64,000 nucleotides of DNA, from assembly GCA_964532405.1 (NCBI GenBank), contig CAZHIC010000005.1:25527-89526 (forward strand), written 5' to 3'. Both the position numbers and the translations under genes were made by a program. Below, piece after piece: positions 1 to 9,183 of the stretch (position 1 is its first letter; the number at the start of each line of letters is the position of its first letter). The notes under the pieces are model-generated. The model saw nothing but the letters and a program-made list of their open reading frames with translations, did no database searches and was not told the DNA's origin. Origin of the DNA: PALSA-1006 sp964532405. Lineage in GTDB: Bacteria; Pseudomonadota; Gammaproteobacteria; Burkholderiales; Gallionellaceae.

Positions 1-1835
1 CAGAGCCGAAGTCGGTCTATCAAGTGGGCTACGCACAGCACTTGCGCGATGCCTTACCCAATGCCACTTTCGTCGCGTTTACTGGCACACCTGTTTCCAG
101 CGAAGACCGCGATACGCGCGCTGTGTTCGGCGATTACATCCATGTGTACGACATGCAGCAGGCGAAGGAAGACGGCGCGACGGTGGCGATCTACTTTGAG
201 TCGCGGCTAGCCAAGTTGTCCTTGAAAACGGAAGAGCTGACGCAGATCGACGATGAGGTGGATGAGTTAGCCGAGGACGAAGAAGAAAGCCAACAAGCCA
301 AATTGAAGAGCCGCTGGGCAGCGCTGGAAAAGGTGGTGGGTGCAGAGCCGCGCGTGGCGAGTGTGGCGGCTGATTTGGTGGTGCACTATGAGGAGCGCAG
401 CAAGGCGCAGACGGGCAAGGCGATGGTCGTGGCGATGAGCCGCGAGATATGCGTTCACTTGTACAACGAGATCATCAAGCTGCGCCCCGATTGGCATGAC
501 GCTGATCCTGAGAAAGGCGCGATCAAGATTGTGATGACGGGATCGGCCAGCGATAAGGCGCTACTGCGTCCGCACATCTACAGTGGACAGGTAAAGAAGC
601 GGCTGGAGAAACGCTTCAAAGACCCCGCTGATCGTTTGCAGATCGTGATCGTGCGCGATATGTGGCTGACGGGATTCGATGCGCCATGCGTGCATACGCT
701 CTACGTGGACAAGCCGATGAAGGGACACAACCTGATGCAGGCCATCGCGCGGGTGAACCGTGTGTTCAAGGACAAGCAAGGCGGCTTGGTGGTGGACTAC
801 ATCGGCATTGCCAATGAGTTGCGCAGCGCGTTGAAGGAATACACCAACAGCAACGGGCGCGGCAAGCCGACGGTAGATGCGCATGAGGCGTATGCGGTGC
901 TGGAAGAAAAGTTGGACATCCTGCGAGGTCTGTTGTCTGGCTACGACTACAGCGATTTCCTTACTGCCAGCCACAAGCGTTTGGCGGGCGCAGCCAACCA
1001 TGTGTTGGGTGAGAAGGATGGCAAGAAGCGTTTCGCCGATACTGCGCTGGCGATGAGCAAGGCGTTTACCTTGTGCTGCACCTTGGACGAAGCCAAAGCG
1101 GTGCGCGAAGAGGTGGCGTTTTTCCAAGCGGTGAAGGTGATCCTGACCAAGCGCGAGATCAGCCTGCAGAAGAAGACCAACGAGGAGCGCGAGTTAGCGA
1201 TCCGGCAGATCATCGGTTCGGCGGTGGTGTCGGAAGAGGTCGTGGATATTTTCAACGCGGTGGGTTTGGATAAGCCGAACATCGGTATTCTGGATGATGC
1301 TTTCCTTGCCGACGTGCGCAACCTGCCAGAGAAGAATCTGGCGGTAGAATTGTTGGAGCGTTTGCTGCAAGGAGAGATCAAGACGCGCTTCGCGGGCAAC
1401 ATCGTGCAGGACAAGAAATTTTCCGATCTGCTGGCAGATGTGATCAAGCGCTACCAGAACCGCGCCATCGAAACAGCGCAAGTCATCGAAGAGTTGATTG
1501 CGATGGCGAAGAAATTTAGGGCTGCGGCAGAACGAGGCGATGAGCTCGGCCTGACAGAAGATGAGATTCGCTTCTACGATGCGCTGGCCGACAATGAATC
1601 CGCAGTGCGCGAATTGAGTGACGAGATACTAAAGAAAATCGCCCATGAACTGACTGAGAGCTTGCGCCAAAACTTGAGCGTCGATTGGTCGCAGCGCGAA
1701 AGTGTGAGAGCGAAATTGCGTTTGATGGTGAAACGCATCCTACGCAAATATAAATACCCGCCGGATATGCAGGATGCGGCTGTTGAACTGGTGTTGCAAC
1801 AGGCCCAGGCATTGGGTGAAGCATGGCTTCCATAG
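1..1835 (+). CDS. hsdR: Type I restriction endonuclease subunit R, 3' part (5' end outside window)
   Basis: This is the C-terminal part of the motor and nuclease subunit of a type I restriction enzyme, which translocates DNA using ATP and cuts it. The frame is open from base 3, so the true start lies left of the window. Visible helicase motifs are FTGTP near bases 80-95 (motif III region) and the motif V/VI segment GFDAPCVHTLYVDKP followed by QAIARVNR around 670-770. The rest is the long helical C-terminal region typical of HsdR. The N-terminal nuclease domain and Walker A are not in the window. No hsdM or hsdS follows on the right, so any partners must lie to the left. The family is confident; completeness cannot be judged. 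Confidence 0.9.
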   Translation, partial: EPKSVYQVGYAQHLRDALPNATFVAFTGTPVSSEDRDTRAVFGDYIHVYDMQQAKEDGATVAIYFESRLAKLSLKTEELTQIDDEVDELAEDEEESQQAKLKSRWAALEKVVGAEPRVASVAADLVVHYEERSKAQTGKAMVVAMSREICVHLYNEIIKLRPDWHDADPEKGAIKIVMTGSASDKALLRPHIYSGQVKKRLEKRFKDPADRLQIVIVRDMWLTGFDAPCVHTLYVDKPMKGHNLMQAIARVNRVFKDKQGGLVVDYIGIANELRSALKEYTNSNGRGKPTVDAHEAYAVLEEKLDILRGLLSGYDYSDFLTASHKRLAGAANHVLGEKDGKKRFADTALAMSKAFTLCCTLDEAKAVREEVAFFQAVKVILTKREISLQKKTNEERELAIRQIIGSAVVSEEVVDIFNAVGLDKPNIGILDDAFLADVRNLPEKNLAVELLERLLQGEIKTRFAGNIVQDKKFSDLLADVIKRYQNRAIETAQVIEELIAMAKKFRAAAERGDELGLTEDEIRFYDALADNESAVRELSDEILKKIAHELTESLRQNLSVDWSQRESVRAKLRLMVKRILRKYKYPPDMQDAAVELVLQQAQALGEAWLP

Positions 1836-1851
1836 GCATGCTTCAAGTTGC

Positions 1852-2061
1852 CTATAAAATTAATCGTGACTTACCGAAGTGCAGCTTTGCATAAAATTCG
1901 ATGCCATAAAGCTGCCGGTCGTCGATGACTCCAACGGGTCGGTTGCTGACTGACATGTCGATAGAAGTTTTAAATCTCTTATGACCGCTTAATTCAACAC
2001 AGCGGACATATGTGAGAGGAACATCAACCGTCCGTTTAGGCCGAGGAGCTGACTGTCCCAG
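1852..2061 (-). other. Open-frame remnant in the 1836-2206 gap
   Basis: The 370-base gap after hsdR contains no convincing complete gene. On the minus strand a frame is open for 69 codons, from an in-frame TAG at 2062-2064 to the stop at 1852-1854. Its translation, which includes PKRTVDVPLTYVRCVELSG and RQLYGIEFYAKL, looks protein-like, but there is no ATG at its beginning. It may be the 3' scrap of a lost gene. No family is recognised. The rest of the gap shows nothing identifiable. Confidence 0.25.
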
Positions 2062-2206
2062 CTAGCCGCATGAACAACCACTTCTGGCACGTCAGAGACG
2101 GACGCTCTATCAAAATTCTAAAAATTTGTAGGCAGCTTCGCCCACAGAGCCGCCCCCAATCCAGAGAGCCTACGCCGCATCACCCACGACAAAACAACGC
2201 CGCTGT

Positions 2207-2484
2207 TTACTCGACAGGCCACATCTGCGCGCTATGCAACACCCGCAGTATTTCAACGCGCTGAGCGTTGATTCGATAAACGGCTATGAATAAGGTATGA
2301 CTGATGACCAGCTCTCGCGTCCCTTCCACACGACCGAGACGCCCTAGCTCTGGATGGTTTATCAGGACATCAACCTGCCGCTCGATTTCTGCATCCTGCG
2401 CAATAGCGGCAAGCGGATTGTTTTGGGCAATGAAGCAAGCTGCGCAAGCCGGGTAATCTGTGCTTGCGGCAACCAAACAATCAT
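2207..2484 (-). pseudogene. ParE/RelE-family toxin, frameshifted
   Basis: This is a ParE-like toxin, a family that in intact form poisons gyrase or translation. The C-terminal part is classic: FIAQNNPLAA, then HPELGRLGR, GTRELVISHTLFIAVYRI and VEILRVLHSAQMWP. The natural start is the ATG at 2484, giving MIVWLPQAQITRLAQLA, which aligns with the usual N-terminus, but this frame joins the rest only if one base is restored near 2434. The single-base deletion makes it a pseudogene. The ATG overlaps the antitoxin stop (TGATG), so the pair was translationally coupled. A sequencing error at the frameshift cannot be excluded, but the antitoxin is broken too. Confidence 0.75.
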
Positions 2485-2738
2485 CAAGCGCCATCCCCCT
2501 TGGCTTGAGCATTCCATTCAGCACGTTTCGCTGCGCTCTGAGCCTTCACTTCTTCATTACTCAGCCATTGCGTTTGCGTGTCATCGGCTTCGAGCAAACC
2601 TTGCTCCACTTGCCCTCGCAACCACTATTCATGCCCGGCATAGCGCTGCTCCAAAAACTGTACAAAATCGAGCGCCTCGCGTGCTGCCACATCGGGCAGA
2701 TTCAAGCTGTGTTTATAAATCGCCTCTGCCAAGGTCAT
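2484..2738 (-). pseudogene. Antitoxin gene with in-frame stop, partner of the ParE remnant
   Basis: The frame starts at ATG 2738 with MTLAEAIYKHSLNLPDVAAR, then EALDFVQFLEQRY, which resembles the DUF2281/VapB-type antitoxin N-terminus. A TAG at 2625-2627 (codon 38) interrupts it. The same frame then continues with WLRGQVEQGLLEADD and ends NAQAKGDGA, typical of the C-terminus of ParE-partner antitoxins. The terminal TGA overlaps the toxin ATG by one base. With the nonsense codon here and the frameshift in the toxin, the module is almost certainly dead. The two halves may come from different antitoxin families, so it could be a chimera. Confidence 0.6.
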
Positions 2739-2788
2739 GGTTGTCTGCTATTGCAAATAGTTTGAAACAACTTGAAACAAAAGCAAAT

Positions 2789-2825
2789 CCCCCTCCGCTT
2801 CGCTCCTCCCCCTTTTTCAAGGGGG
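2789..2825. repeat. C-run/G-run palindromic repeat (family B), intergenic
   Basis: A run of C-rich blocks ends in a short hairpin, CCCCC TTTTTCAA GGGGG, between the decayed toxin-antitoxin pair and tldD. It has the same style as the repeats at 33383-33490, 56479-56613, 57252-57406 and 62361-62440. It lies 3' of tldD and might also act as a weak terminator. Confidence 0.5.
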
Positions 2826-2870
2826 CGTGACCTGCTCTTCTCTCTCGCTGGTATGAGAGAGATTTTTTGG

Positions 2871-4310
2871 TTACGCCGTACCTCCCACAATCAACCCTTC
2901 GATGCGTATCGTCGGCTGACCCACGCCGACCGGCACGCTCTGCCCTTCTTTACCGCACGTACCCACGCCGGGATCGAGCGCCAGATCGTTGCCGACCATG
3001 GTGATGTGGGTCAAGGCTTCGGGGCCGTTGCCGATGAGGGTTGCGCCTTTGACGGGATAGGTGATTTTGCCGTCTTCGATCATGTAGGCTTCGGTGGTAG
3101 AGAACACAAATTTACCGCTGGTGATGTCCACTTGCCCGCCGCCAAAATTTGCAGCATATAAACCGTGTTTGACCGAAGCGATGATCTCTTCGCGCGTCTT
3201 GTCGCCGTTCAGCATCATGGTGTTGGTCATGCGCGGAATGGGCAGGTGGGCGAACGATTCGCGCCGCGCATTGCCGGTGATCGGCACGCCCATCAGGCGC
3301 GCGTTCATGGTGTCTTGCAGGTAGCCGCGCAGGATGCCGTCTTCGATTAGCACGGTGCGCTGCGTGGGGTTGCCTTCGTCGTCCATATTGAGCGAGCCGC
3401 GTCGGTCGGCGATGGTGCCGTCGTCCACCACGGTCACACCTTTGGCCGCCACGCGCTCGCCGACTCTGCCGGAAAAAGCCGAGCTGCCTTTGCGGTTGAA
3501 GTCGCCTTCCAAGCCGTGTCCGACCGCTTCGTGCAACAGGATGCCCGGCCAGCCGGAGCCCAGCACCACGGTCATGCTGCCCGCCGGGGCGGGGCGCGCG
3601 TCCAGCGCCACAGTGGCCTGATGCACGGCTTCTTGGGCGTAACGCTGCAACACTTCGTCGCTGAAATAGGCGTAGTCGAAACGCCCGCCGCCGCCCGCCG
3701 AGCCCTGTTCGCGTTTTCCGTTGCTCTCGACGATGACCTGTAGCGAGAGGCGCACCAGCGGACGGATATCGGCATTGAGCAAGCCATCGCTGCGCGCCAC
3801 CAGCACTATCTCGTATTCGCCCACCAAGCCCGCCATCACCTGCGTCACGCGCGGATCGAGCGCGCGCGCATATTTTTCCAAACGCTCCAGCAGCGCGATT
3901 TTGCTGGCCGCATCCAGGCTGGCGATCGGGTCTTGCGGCAGATATAAACCGTGCGCTTTTCCCGTCTTCAACATCGGTACGGTTTGTTTTTTGCCCTGGC
4001 GCGCAATGGCGCGTGTCGTCAACGCCGCGCTTTCCAGTGCTGAAAGGCTGATGTCGTCGGAATACGCAAAAGCCGTCTTCTCGCCGCTCACAGCGCGTAC
4101 TCCCACGCCTTGATCGATACTGAAGCTGCCGGATTTGACTATCCCCTCTTCCAGTGACCAGCTCTCGGCGCGCCCGTACTGAAAATATAAATCGGCATAA
4201 TCCACACGGTGCGCCAGCATCTTGCCGAATACGGCGTTTAGGTCATTAACATTTAGGCCATACGCGGCGAGCAGTGACTGCTGCGCCAGTTCTAAAGATT
4301 GTAATTTCAT
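2871..4310 (-). CDS. tldD: Metalloprotease TldD
   Basis: TldD is the catalytic half of the TldD/TldE (PmbA) zinc protease, known from microcin B17 maturation and CcdA degradation. The metal-binding HExxxH motif is at His260 (HEAVGHGLEGD), followed by a glycine-rich C-terminal region ending in GQPTIRIEGLIVGG. The product is 479 residues, against 481 in E. coli. The frame is open upstream to 4577, but that extension lies inside the nitrilase gene. The ATG at 4310 overlaps the nitrilase stop (ATGA) and gives the family-typical N-terminus. It is the last gene of yhdP-nitrilase-tldD, a common proteobacterial order. A tldE/pmbA partner is not in the window. Confidence 0.95.
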   Translation of the reverse strand: MKLQSLELAQQSLLAAYGLNVNDLNAVFGKMLAHRVDYADLYFQYGRAESWSLEEGIVKSGSFSIDQGVGVRAVSGEKTAFAYSDDISLSALESAALTTRAIARQGKKQTVPMLKTGKAHGLYLPQDPIASLDAASKIALLERLEKYARALDPRVTQVMAGLVGEYEIVLVARSDGLLNADIRPLVRLSLQVIVESNGKREQGSAGGGGRFDYAYFSDEVLQRYAQEAVHQATVALDARPAPAGSMTVVLGSGWPGILLHEAVGHGLEGDFNRKGSSAFSGRVGERVAAKGVTVVDDGTIADRRGSLNMDDEGNPTQRTVLIEDGILRGYLQDTMNARLMGVPITGNARRESFAHLPIPRMTNTMMLNGDKTREEIIASVKHGLYAANFGGGQVDITSGKFVFSTTEAYMIEDGKITYPVKGATLIGNGPEALTHITMVGNDLALDPGVGTCGKEGQSVPVGVGQPTIRIEGLIVGGTA

Positions 4311-5182
4311 TTGGATGCTTGACCGCGAAGTTGGCAGAATAGAGTGCGATGCGACAAGGCCGGCAGACTGGAACGCAGACTGGCCTGATAGCCGGGATTG
4401 ACCTCGGCCATCACGACACCGGAACCGCGCGTCAGCTCGTCCAGCACGCGCCCCCACGGATCGACGATCATGCTGTGCCCGTGAGTTTCGCGGCCGTTGA
4501 CGTGATAACCGCCTTGCGCGGCGGCGATGAAATAACTCAGATTCTCGATGGCGCGGGCGCGCACCAATGGCTCCCAATGCACCTTGCCCGTGGTGGCGGT
4601 AAAGGCGGCGGGCAACACGATGATGTCCACATCTTTCATGGAACGGAACAGCTCGGGGAAGCGCAAGTCGTAGCAGATCGCCAGCCCGATGCGCCCGAAC
4701 GGACTATCCACGACCACCACCTGATTTCCCTCCTCGATGGTATCGGCCTCCTGATATTGCTCGTTGCCGAGCTCGAGGTTGAACAGATGTATCTTGTCGT
4801 AGTGCGCCACTTGCTCGCCCAACTCGTTGTACACGAGGCAGCTGTTGCGCACTTTGTTAGGCGCATCGGCCACCGAGGGGATGGAGCCGCCCACCAGCCA
4901 TATTTGGTGTTTGCGTGCAGTCTCGCTGAGAAAAGATTGGATCGGCCCGCTGCCAGGCTGTTCACGCACCGCCACGATGTCAGTGTTCTGCATTCCCATG
5001 ATGGCGAAAAATTCCGGCAACACCACCAGCTTGGCACCCTGCTGCGCGGCCTTTTCGATTAGCCTGCGCGCCTCGTTCAAGTTGCCGGCGACGTTCGGGC
5101 CGGATGCCATCTGCACGGCGGCCACTTTGAAAGCGTTCTGTTGCGCGGCTATACGGGACTGCGTGGAATTCGGGGAAAACAT
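4307..5182 (-). CDS. Carbon-nitrogen hydrolase (nitrilase superfamily, Nit/YbeM-like)
   Basis: This is a cytoplasmic amidase of the nitrilase superfamily, 291 residues. The catalytic triad is visible: Glu57 (LPEFFAIMG), Lys130 (YDKIHLF) and Cys170 (GLAICYDLRFPELF). The closest family resemblance is to Nit1/YbeM-type enzymes, some of which hydrolyse deaminated glutathione as metabolite repair; that specific substrate is inference. The ATG at 5182 gives a short N-terminal extension before the conserved FKVAAVQM strand. The stop overlaps the tldD start. The gene follows yhdP by 41 bases, so the three are probably co-transcribed. Confidence 0.9.
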   Translation of the reverse strand: MFSPNSTQSRIAAQQNAFKVAAVQMASGPNVAGNLNEARRLIEKAAQQGAKLVVLPEFFAIMGMQNTDIVAVREQPGSGPIQSFLSETARKHQIWLVGGSIPSVADAPNKVRNSCLVYNELGEQVAHYDKIHLFNLELGNEQYQEADTIEEGNQVVVVDSPFGRIGLAICYDLRFPELFRSMKDVDIIVLPAAFTATTGKVHWEPLVRARAIENLSYFIAAAQGGYHVNGRETHGHSMIVDPWGRVLDELTRGSGVVMAEVNPGYQASLRSSLPALSHRTLFCQLRGQASK

Positions 5183-5223
5183 GTTCTGCGACTTTCAGAT
5201 AATTTCGATTATCGGGATTTGTT

Positions 5224-8200
5224 TTAGGGAGCCGCTTTGACTTGGCCGACTTTTTCAACTTTGGGATCTATCCAACTGCCGGTGACATTGTATTCAAACG
5301 ACACCAACTTATCGAGCGGATCGCTGAATATTTTATTGGCGAGGAAGATTCCTGCGCCGACAACGGGGCTCACCGCAGCGAGCGCCAGTAATGAAACACT
5401 GTCCCCGATCGTGGGCAACACCTTCACGCGCAAACTTTGCGTCTCCCGGTTCAAATCGACTTGACCCGACAGGGTAACTTGCGCCGCCGAACCATTTATT
5501 TTGAAATCGTTGGTCGACAGCACGCCTTGCCTGATCTGCGCAACGCCATTGATGAAGTCGAACTCGAAACCTTGGCTGAATACATCGGTAAAGTCGAGTG
5601 CGATGCGCTTGGGTAGCGCTTGCAGACTCATCACACTGAGCAACTTGCCCGCTCCCGGATCCAGCTTCAAAAATTGTCCTTTGGCCATTTTTAGTTTCAA
5701 ATGGCCGTCCAGATTGGGCAGTGCCAATTCGGCGGGAGAGCCGGCCCATACCAGATCGCAACTGAGTGTCCCGCTACCGTTTCTGACGCTATTGGGGTAG
5801 CCGGAACGATCCAGCACCTTGCCGATATTATTGAGTGTGAGATTGACAACGACGTGCGTTTGCACCGGAGACATCCCCCACTTGCCATTCACGAGCATCT
5901 CGCCATCAGGATTAGTCAGGCGCAGATGATCCAGCAAAATATCTTGCTCGAACTGGCTGGCATGCAACTCCAGCCGCCCCAGCAGATTGCCCTGATAAGT
6001 AAAATGCTCGACCGCGACATCGATCACCGGGATAGCGATGCCGACAACTTCTTTTCCTGCCGCTTTGGCTGGAGTCCCGATATGCACGGCCTCGGTTTTC
6101 TTGTTTTTCTCACCCGCCCCCAGCGCAACATTTTTTAAACGCACGACCAGCTTGCCTTTGCCCTGCGGGAACCAACTCAGCTCCCCGCTCAATTCTTTGG
6201 AGGCCAATTGCGCCATGACAATGCCATTGCGATTGCGCGCATGAACACTTAACCCGTTGGCGGCAACGCCATATCCGACGAGTTTCTGCACAGTCATATC
6301 CACGCCCTCGATCACCGGAAGTGCCGACGCCTTGCCGGAGTCGCCTTGAAACGCACCTTGCCACCCTTCCAGCGACAGCAACGGCAATGAGCCTGTTATC
6401 CAGACCCCCGCCCTGTCCAGCACGCGTCGCGCCGACCCGAAATTCACGTACCCGCGCTTGATACTGCGCACGCCGCCCTTGTCCTCTGTGCGCACCAGAC
6501 GCGCGCTCATCATATTCCCGTACTGCAACCACATCACATCCTGTGACGCGCCCGCGCTTCTCAATTCAAATTTGAGCGGAATAGTTTCATGCGCCAGCTT
6601 GGATAAAGGCGCGGGCAAGTCGGAGCCCAATCCCTGCAAAGTCGAAGTGACCGCCACCGCGAACTGTTCACCCTGCACCGAGACATCGGCGTCCCATTCC
6701 GCAGTACCATGCAGTGCCTGCAACAATGGCAGGGGATTGACCTTGCGCCAAGCATCCATATCAGCCTTGCCCTGCAGCTTCACTTTCAAAGCGCCGTCCG
6801 CGCCAGTTTGTATCGAGATGCTGGCCGGACCGCCCAGTATCTGCGCCCTGAGGTCTTGCGCTTGCAGCGATGCTTCGGTGAACCTCAGATCACCCGTGAC
6901 ACCCCTTGCCAAAGGGATACTTTCATCGAGGCTGACCTCATTGTCGGAAAAACGATAATTCCCCTTCAATTTGACCGGCTTTTCACTCAAGGGAATGTCG
7001 AGCTGCAAATCCAGCTTGCCCACCCCACGCGCGGTGGAGTTATCGGTAAAACCACCGATATAGCCGCGCACCGGACTGTGCTTGATGAAGTTCAACCCGT
7101 GCCTTGTCTCACCGCTGACCTCGCCGCGTATTTCCACCACGGGCTCGGCACTCATAAGATCGGGAATACTGACATTTACTTTTTGCACCGTGGCTCCTGC
7201 CAGCATGGCGGAGTTCGAATCAACCCGCAGCCGCTGGCCTTCGATCGACAGCATTGCTGTCGCCTTCTCAACGTGCGGCCAGCCTTTGCTGTAATCGACC
7301 ACGACATCGCGGGCTTTGACCCTGACTTGAAACAATCCCTTTTTGTTTTCCGGGAACGGAAAATCATTCAGATCACCGCGCAAGCGCAAATATACTTCAC
7401 TCGCCTCGCCGCCCAACAGCGCTGTTTGCAACCAGGTCATCGTTTCTTTACCCAACAACTCCTTGGGCAGATAGCGCACCGCATGCGGCACCGAGGCGCG
7501 GGTCAGCTTCAGTGTCACATCCGCCACGCCGGGACCATGCTCGTCGGTCTGATAATGGCCGTAGGCTGTCCCGCCCAAGTCTGCGTTGGCGGCGGAGAAG
7601 TTGTTCAGTTTCACATCCCAGCCGCCGTGCTTTTTTTGCCAGCTGGCTTGCGCCGTGAGCGTGTCGAAAGTCAACGGCTCCAGCAGTAATTTCGGCGCAT
7701 CCAATTTAAAATGCGGCGCATTCAGCGACAACGACCCGCTGCTATCGCTTCCGCTTATCTGTCCGCTCAGCCCCTCAACGCCGGGGAAATTCTCAACACG
7801 GCGCACGGACATATTATCGAAACGCGCTTTGACGTCGAAATGCGCAAGGCCATCTTTTCCGCTTTGCCATTGCGCACGCAAATTTGCGATATGGCCCCGG
7901 GGGGAATAATCCGCCAGCTTCTGTTTGAAGGTTTTGCCCAACGGAATATATTCCGCCATCTCGGCAAGATCGGACAGCTCGACGGCATTTGCCTGTATCT
8001 CTCCGGCCGCAAAACGGCTTTCCCTGCTACCGGCCAAACGCAAATGAAAATCGGTCGGCTGCAACTTAAAACCATTGACCATTTGCAACGAAAGTCTTTG
8101 CGTCGACACCTCAACGCCCCGCTCAACCGCATGCCACCCCACACGCCCGCTCAGCGCGGTCAAATTCAATGGCGGCAGATCCGCTGCCAGACGACTCCGC

Positions 8201-9072
8201 ACTTCGCTCAAGTTCAAGTCGGCCGTAACACGGTTCAGCTGACCGCCCGCTATCCCCAGCCACGCGCGCAAATCTCCCTTGGCGTGACTGAATTCGTCCG
8301 GCAGGTTGAGCCACGTACCCCATGCGGCGACATCCGCATGACGGATCTGCGCATATAACTCGCCGCGCCAATCGTCCCAATCCGCAAAGCTGCTCCCGAC
8401 CATATCGCCGCGCACATCCAGCGGAGCCGAAACAGTTGCGGGCGGAGCGACGCGCACGGCAAAACGGTGATGTCGTCCGCTATTGTCCAGACGCAGCTGC
8501 ACCTGATCAAACACCAGCGGCGGCCTGTCATACAGCTCATCTTGCCAGGTGACCCGCCCGTTGCGCACGATGATGTGCGATTGATGCAACAGCCAATCGG
8601 AAAGCTTAGCGTCCGCGGACTGTTCGGGTAACTGCAAACCGGCGACATGCAAAAATCCTTGCTTATCCCGTCGTATTTGCAAATCCGGATCGTCCACTTC
8701 TAGGGTGCTCAGACGCAACTCGCGGCTCCATAGAGTCATCCAGGACACGATGTTGTCCACTCGCCGCAACACCAGCGCGCTGTTACCCTGCGCATCCAGA
8801 AGCCGGACGTCGGTGAACAAGAGATGGGGGCGCAGACCGCGCCAATCGGCCTCGATCTTTCCAATGGTCACCGGCAAACCGAGCGCGCGGCTGACCAGCT
8901 GCGTGACTTCGTTGTGATATTTTTCGATGTCGGGCAAAACCCAATAACGCAACGTTAACAACACCGATGCGGCGGCGAGGCTCAGCGCTATAAAAATAAA
9001 AAACAGGATGCGCCCTATTTTGCGATATCTCGACAAAACAGAACGCAGGGGAAGATTCAGCATCGTGCCCAT
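5224..9072 (-). CDS. yhdP: YhdP-family AsmA-like envelope protein
   Basis: A very long protein (1282 residues) with one N-terminal membrane anchor (about residues 17-45, ILFFIFIALSLAAASVLL) and a huge periplasmic beta-rich body with AsmA-type features. It belongs to the YhdP/TIGR02099 group, proposed bridge-like proteins that move phospholipids from inner to outer membrane. The C-terminal AsmA-like part contains VSLLALAAVSPVVGAGIFL, near-universal in this group. Length matches the usual 1250-1300 residues. It is divergent from glnE, with about 110 bases between them. The short protein-like frames seen on the opposite strand across this gene are shadows. Confidence 0.92.
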   Translation of the reverse strand: MGTMLNLPLRSVLSRYRKIGRILFFIFIALSLAAASVLLTLRYWVLPDIEKYHNEVTQLVSRALGLPVTIGKIEADWRGLRPHLLFTDVRLLDAQGNSALVLRRVDNIVSWMTLWSRELRLSTLEVDDPDLQIRRDKQGFLHVAGLQLPEQSADAKLSDWLLHQSHIIVRNGRVTWQDELYDRPPLVFDQVQLRLDNSGRHHRFAVRVAPPATVSAPLDVRGDMVGSSFADWDDWRGELYAQIRHADVAAWGTWLNLPDEFSHAKGDLRAWLGIAGGQLNRVTADLNLSEVRSRLAADLPPLNLTALSGRVGWHAVERGVEVSTQRLSLQMVNGFKLQPTDFHLRLAGSRESRFAAGEIQANAVELSDLAEMAEYIPLGKTFKQKLADYSPRGHIANLRAQWQSGKDGLAHFDVKARFDNMSVRRVENFPGVEGLSGQISGSDSSGSLSLNAPHFKLDAPKLLLEPLTFDTLTAQASWQKKHGGWDVKLNNFSAANADLGGTAYGHYQTDEHGPGVADVTLKLTRASVPHAVRYLPKELLGKETMTWLQTALLGGEASEVYLRLRGDLNDFPFPENKKGLFQVRVKARDVVVDYSKGWPHVEKATAMLSIEGQRLRVDSNSAMLAGATVQKVNVSIPDLMSAEPVVEIRGEVSGETRHGLNFIKHSPVRGYIGGFTDNSTARGVGKLDLQLDIPLSEKPVKLKGNYRFSDNEVSLDESIPLARGVTGDLRFTEASLQAQDLRAQILGGPASISIQTGADGALKVKLQGKADMDAWRKVNPLPLLQALHGTAEWDADVSVQGEQFAVAVTSTLQGLGSDLPAPLSKLAHETIPLKFELRSAGASQDVMWLQYGNMMSARLVRTEDKGGVRSIKRGYVNFGSARRVLDRAGVWITGSLPLLSLEGWQGAFQGDSGKASALPVIEGVDMTVQKLVGYGVAANGLSVHARNRNGIVMAQLASKELSGELSWFPQGKGKLVVRLKNVALGAGEKNKKTEAVHIGTPAKAAGKEVVGIAIPVIDVAVEHFTYQGNLLGRLELHASQFEQDILLDHLRLTNPDGEMLVNGKWGMSPVQTHVVVNLTLNNIGKVLDRSGYPNSVRNGSGTLSCDLVWAGSPAELALPNLDGHLKLKMAKGQFLKLDPGAGKLLSVMSLQALPKRIALDFTDVFSQGFEFDFINGVAQIRQGVLSTNDFKINGSAAQVTLSGQVDLNRETQSLRVKVLPTIGDSVSLLALAAVSPVVGAGIFLANKIFSDPLDKLVSFEYNVTGSWIDPKVEKVGQVKAAP

Positions 9073-9183
9073 GAGCGGTGCGACCGCGAGTAGATATTCC
9101 GTAAGAGATACATAAGGGACTTATAATGTGTCTAGCCGATTAACGACGTGCATTTTACCCCTTTTACCCCGAACCCGCCCGCC

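Noticed and set aside
2070..2264. 64-codon plus-strand frame near 2.1 kb
   Set aside because: Composition looks random and it runs into the opposite-strand toxin remnant; no ribosome-binding site.
4311..4577. N-terminal extension of tldD
   Set aside because: The extra 89 codons overlap the nitrilase gene and are unlike TldD; the ATG at 4310 fits both family and operon overlap.
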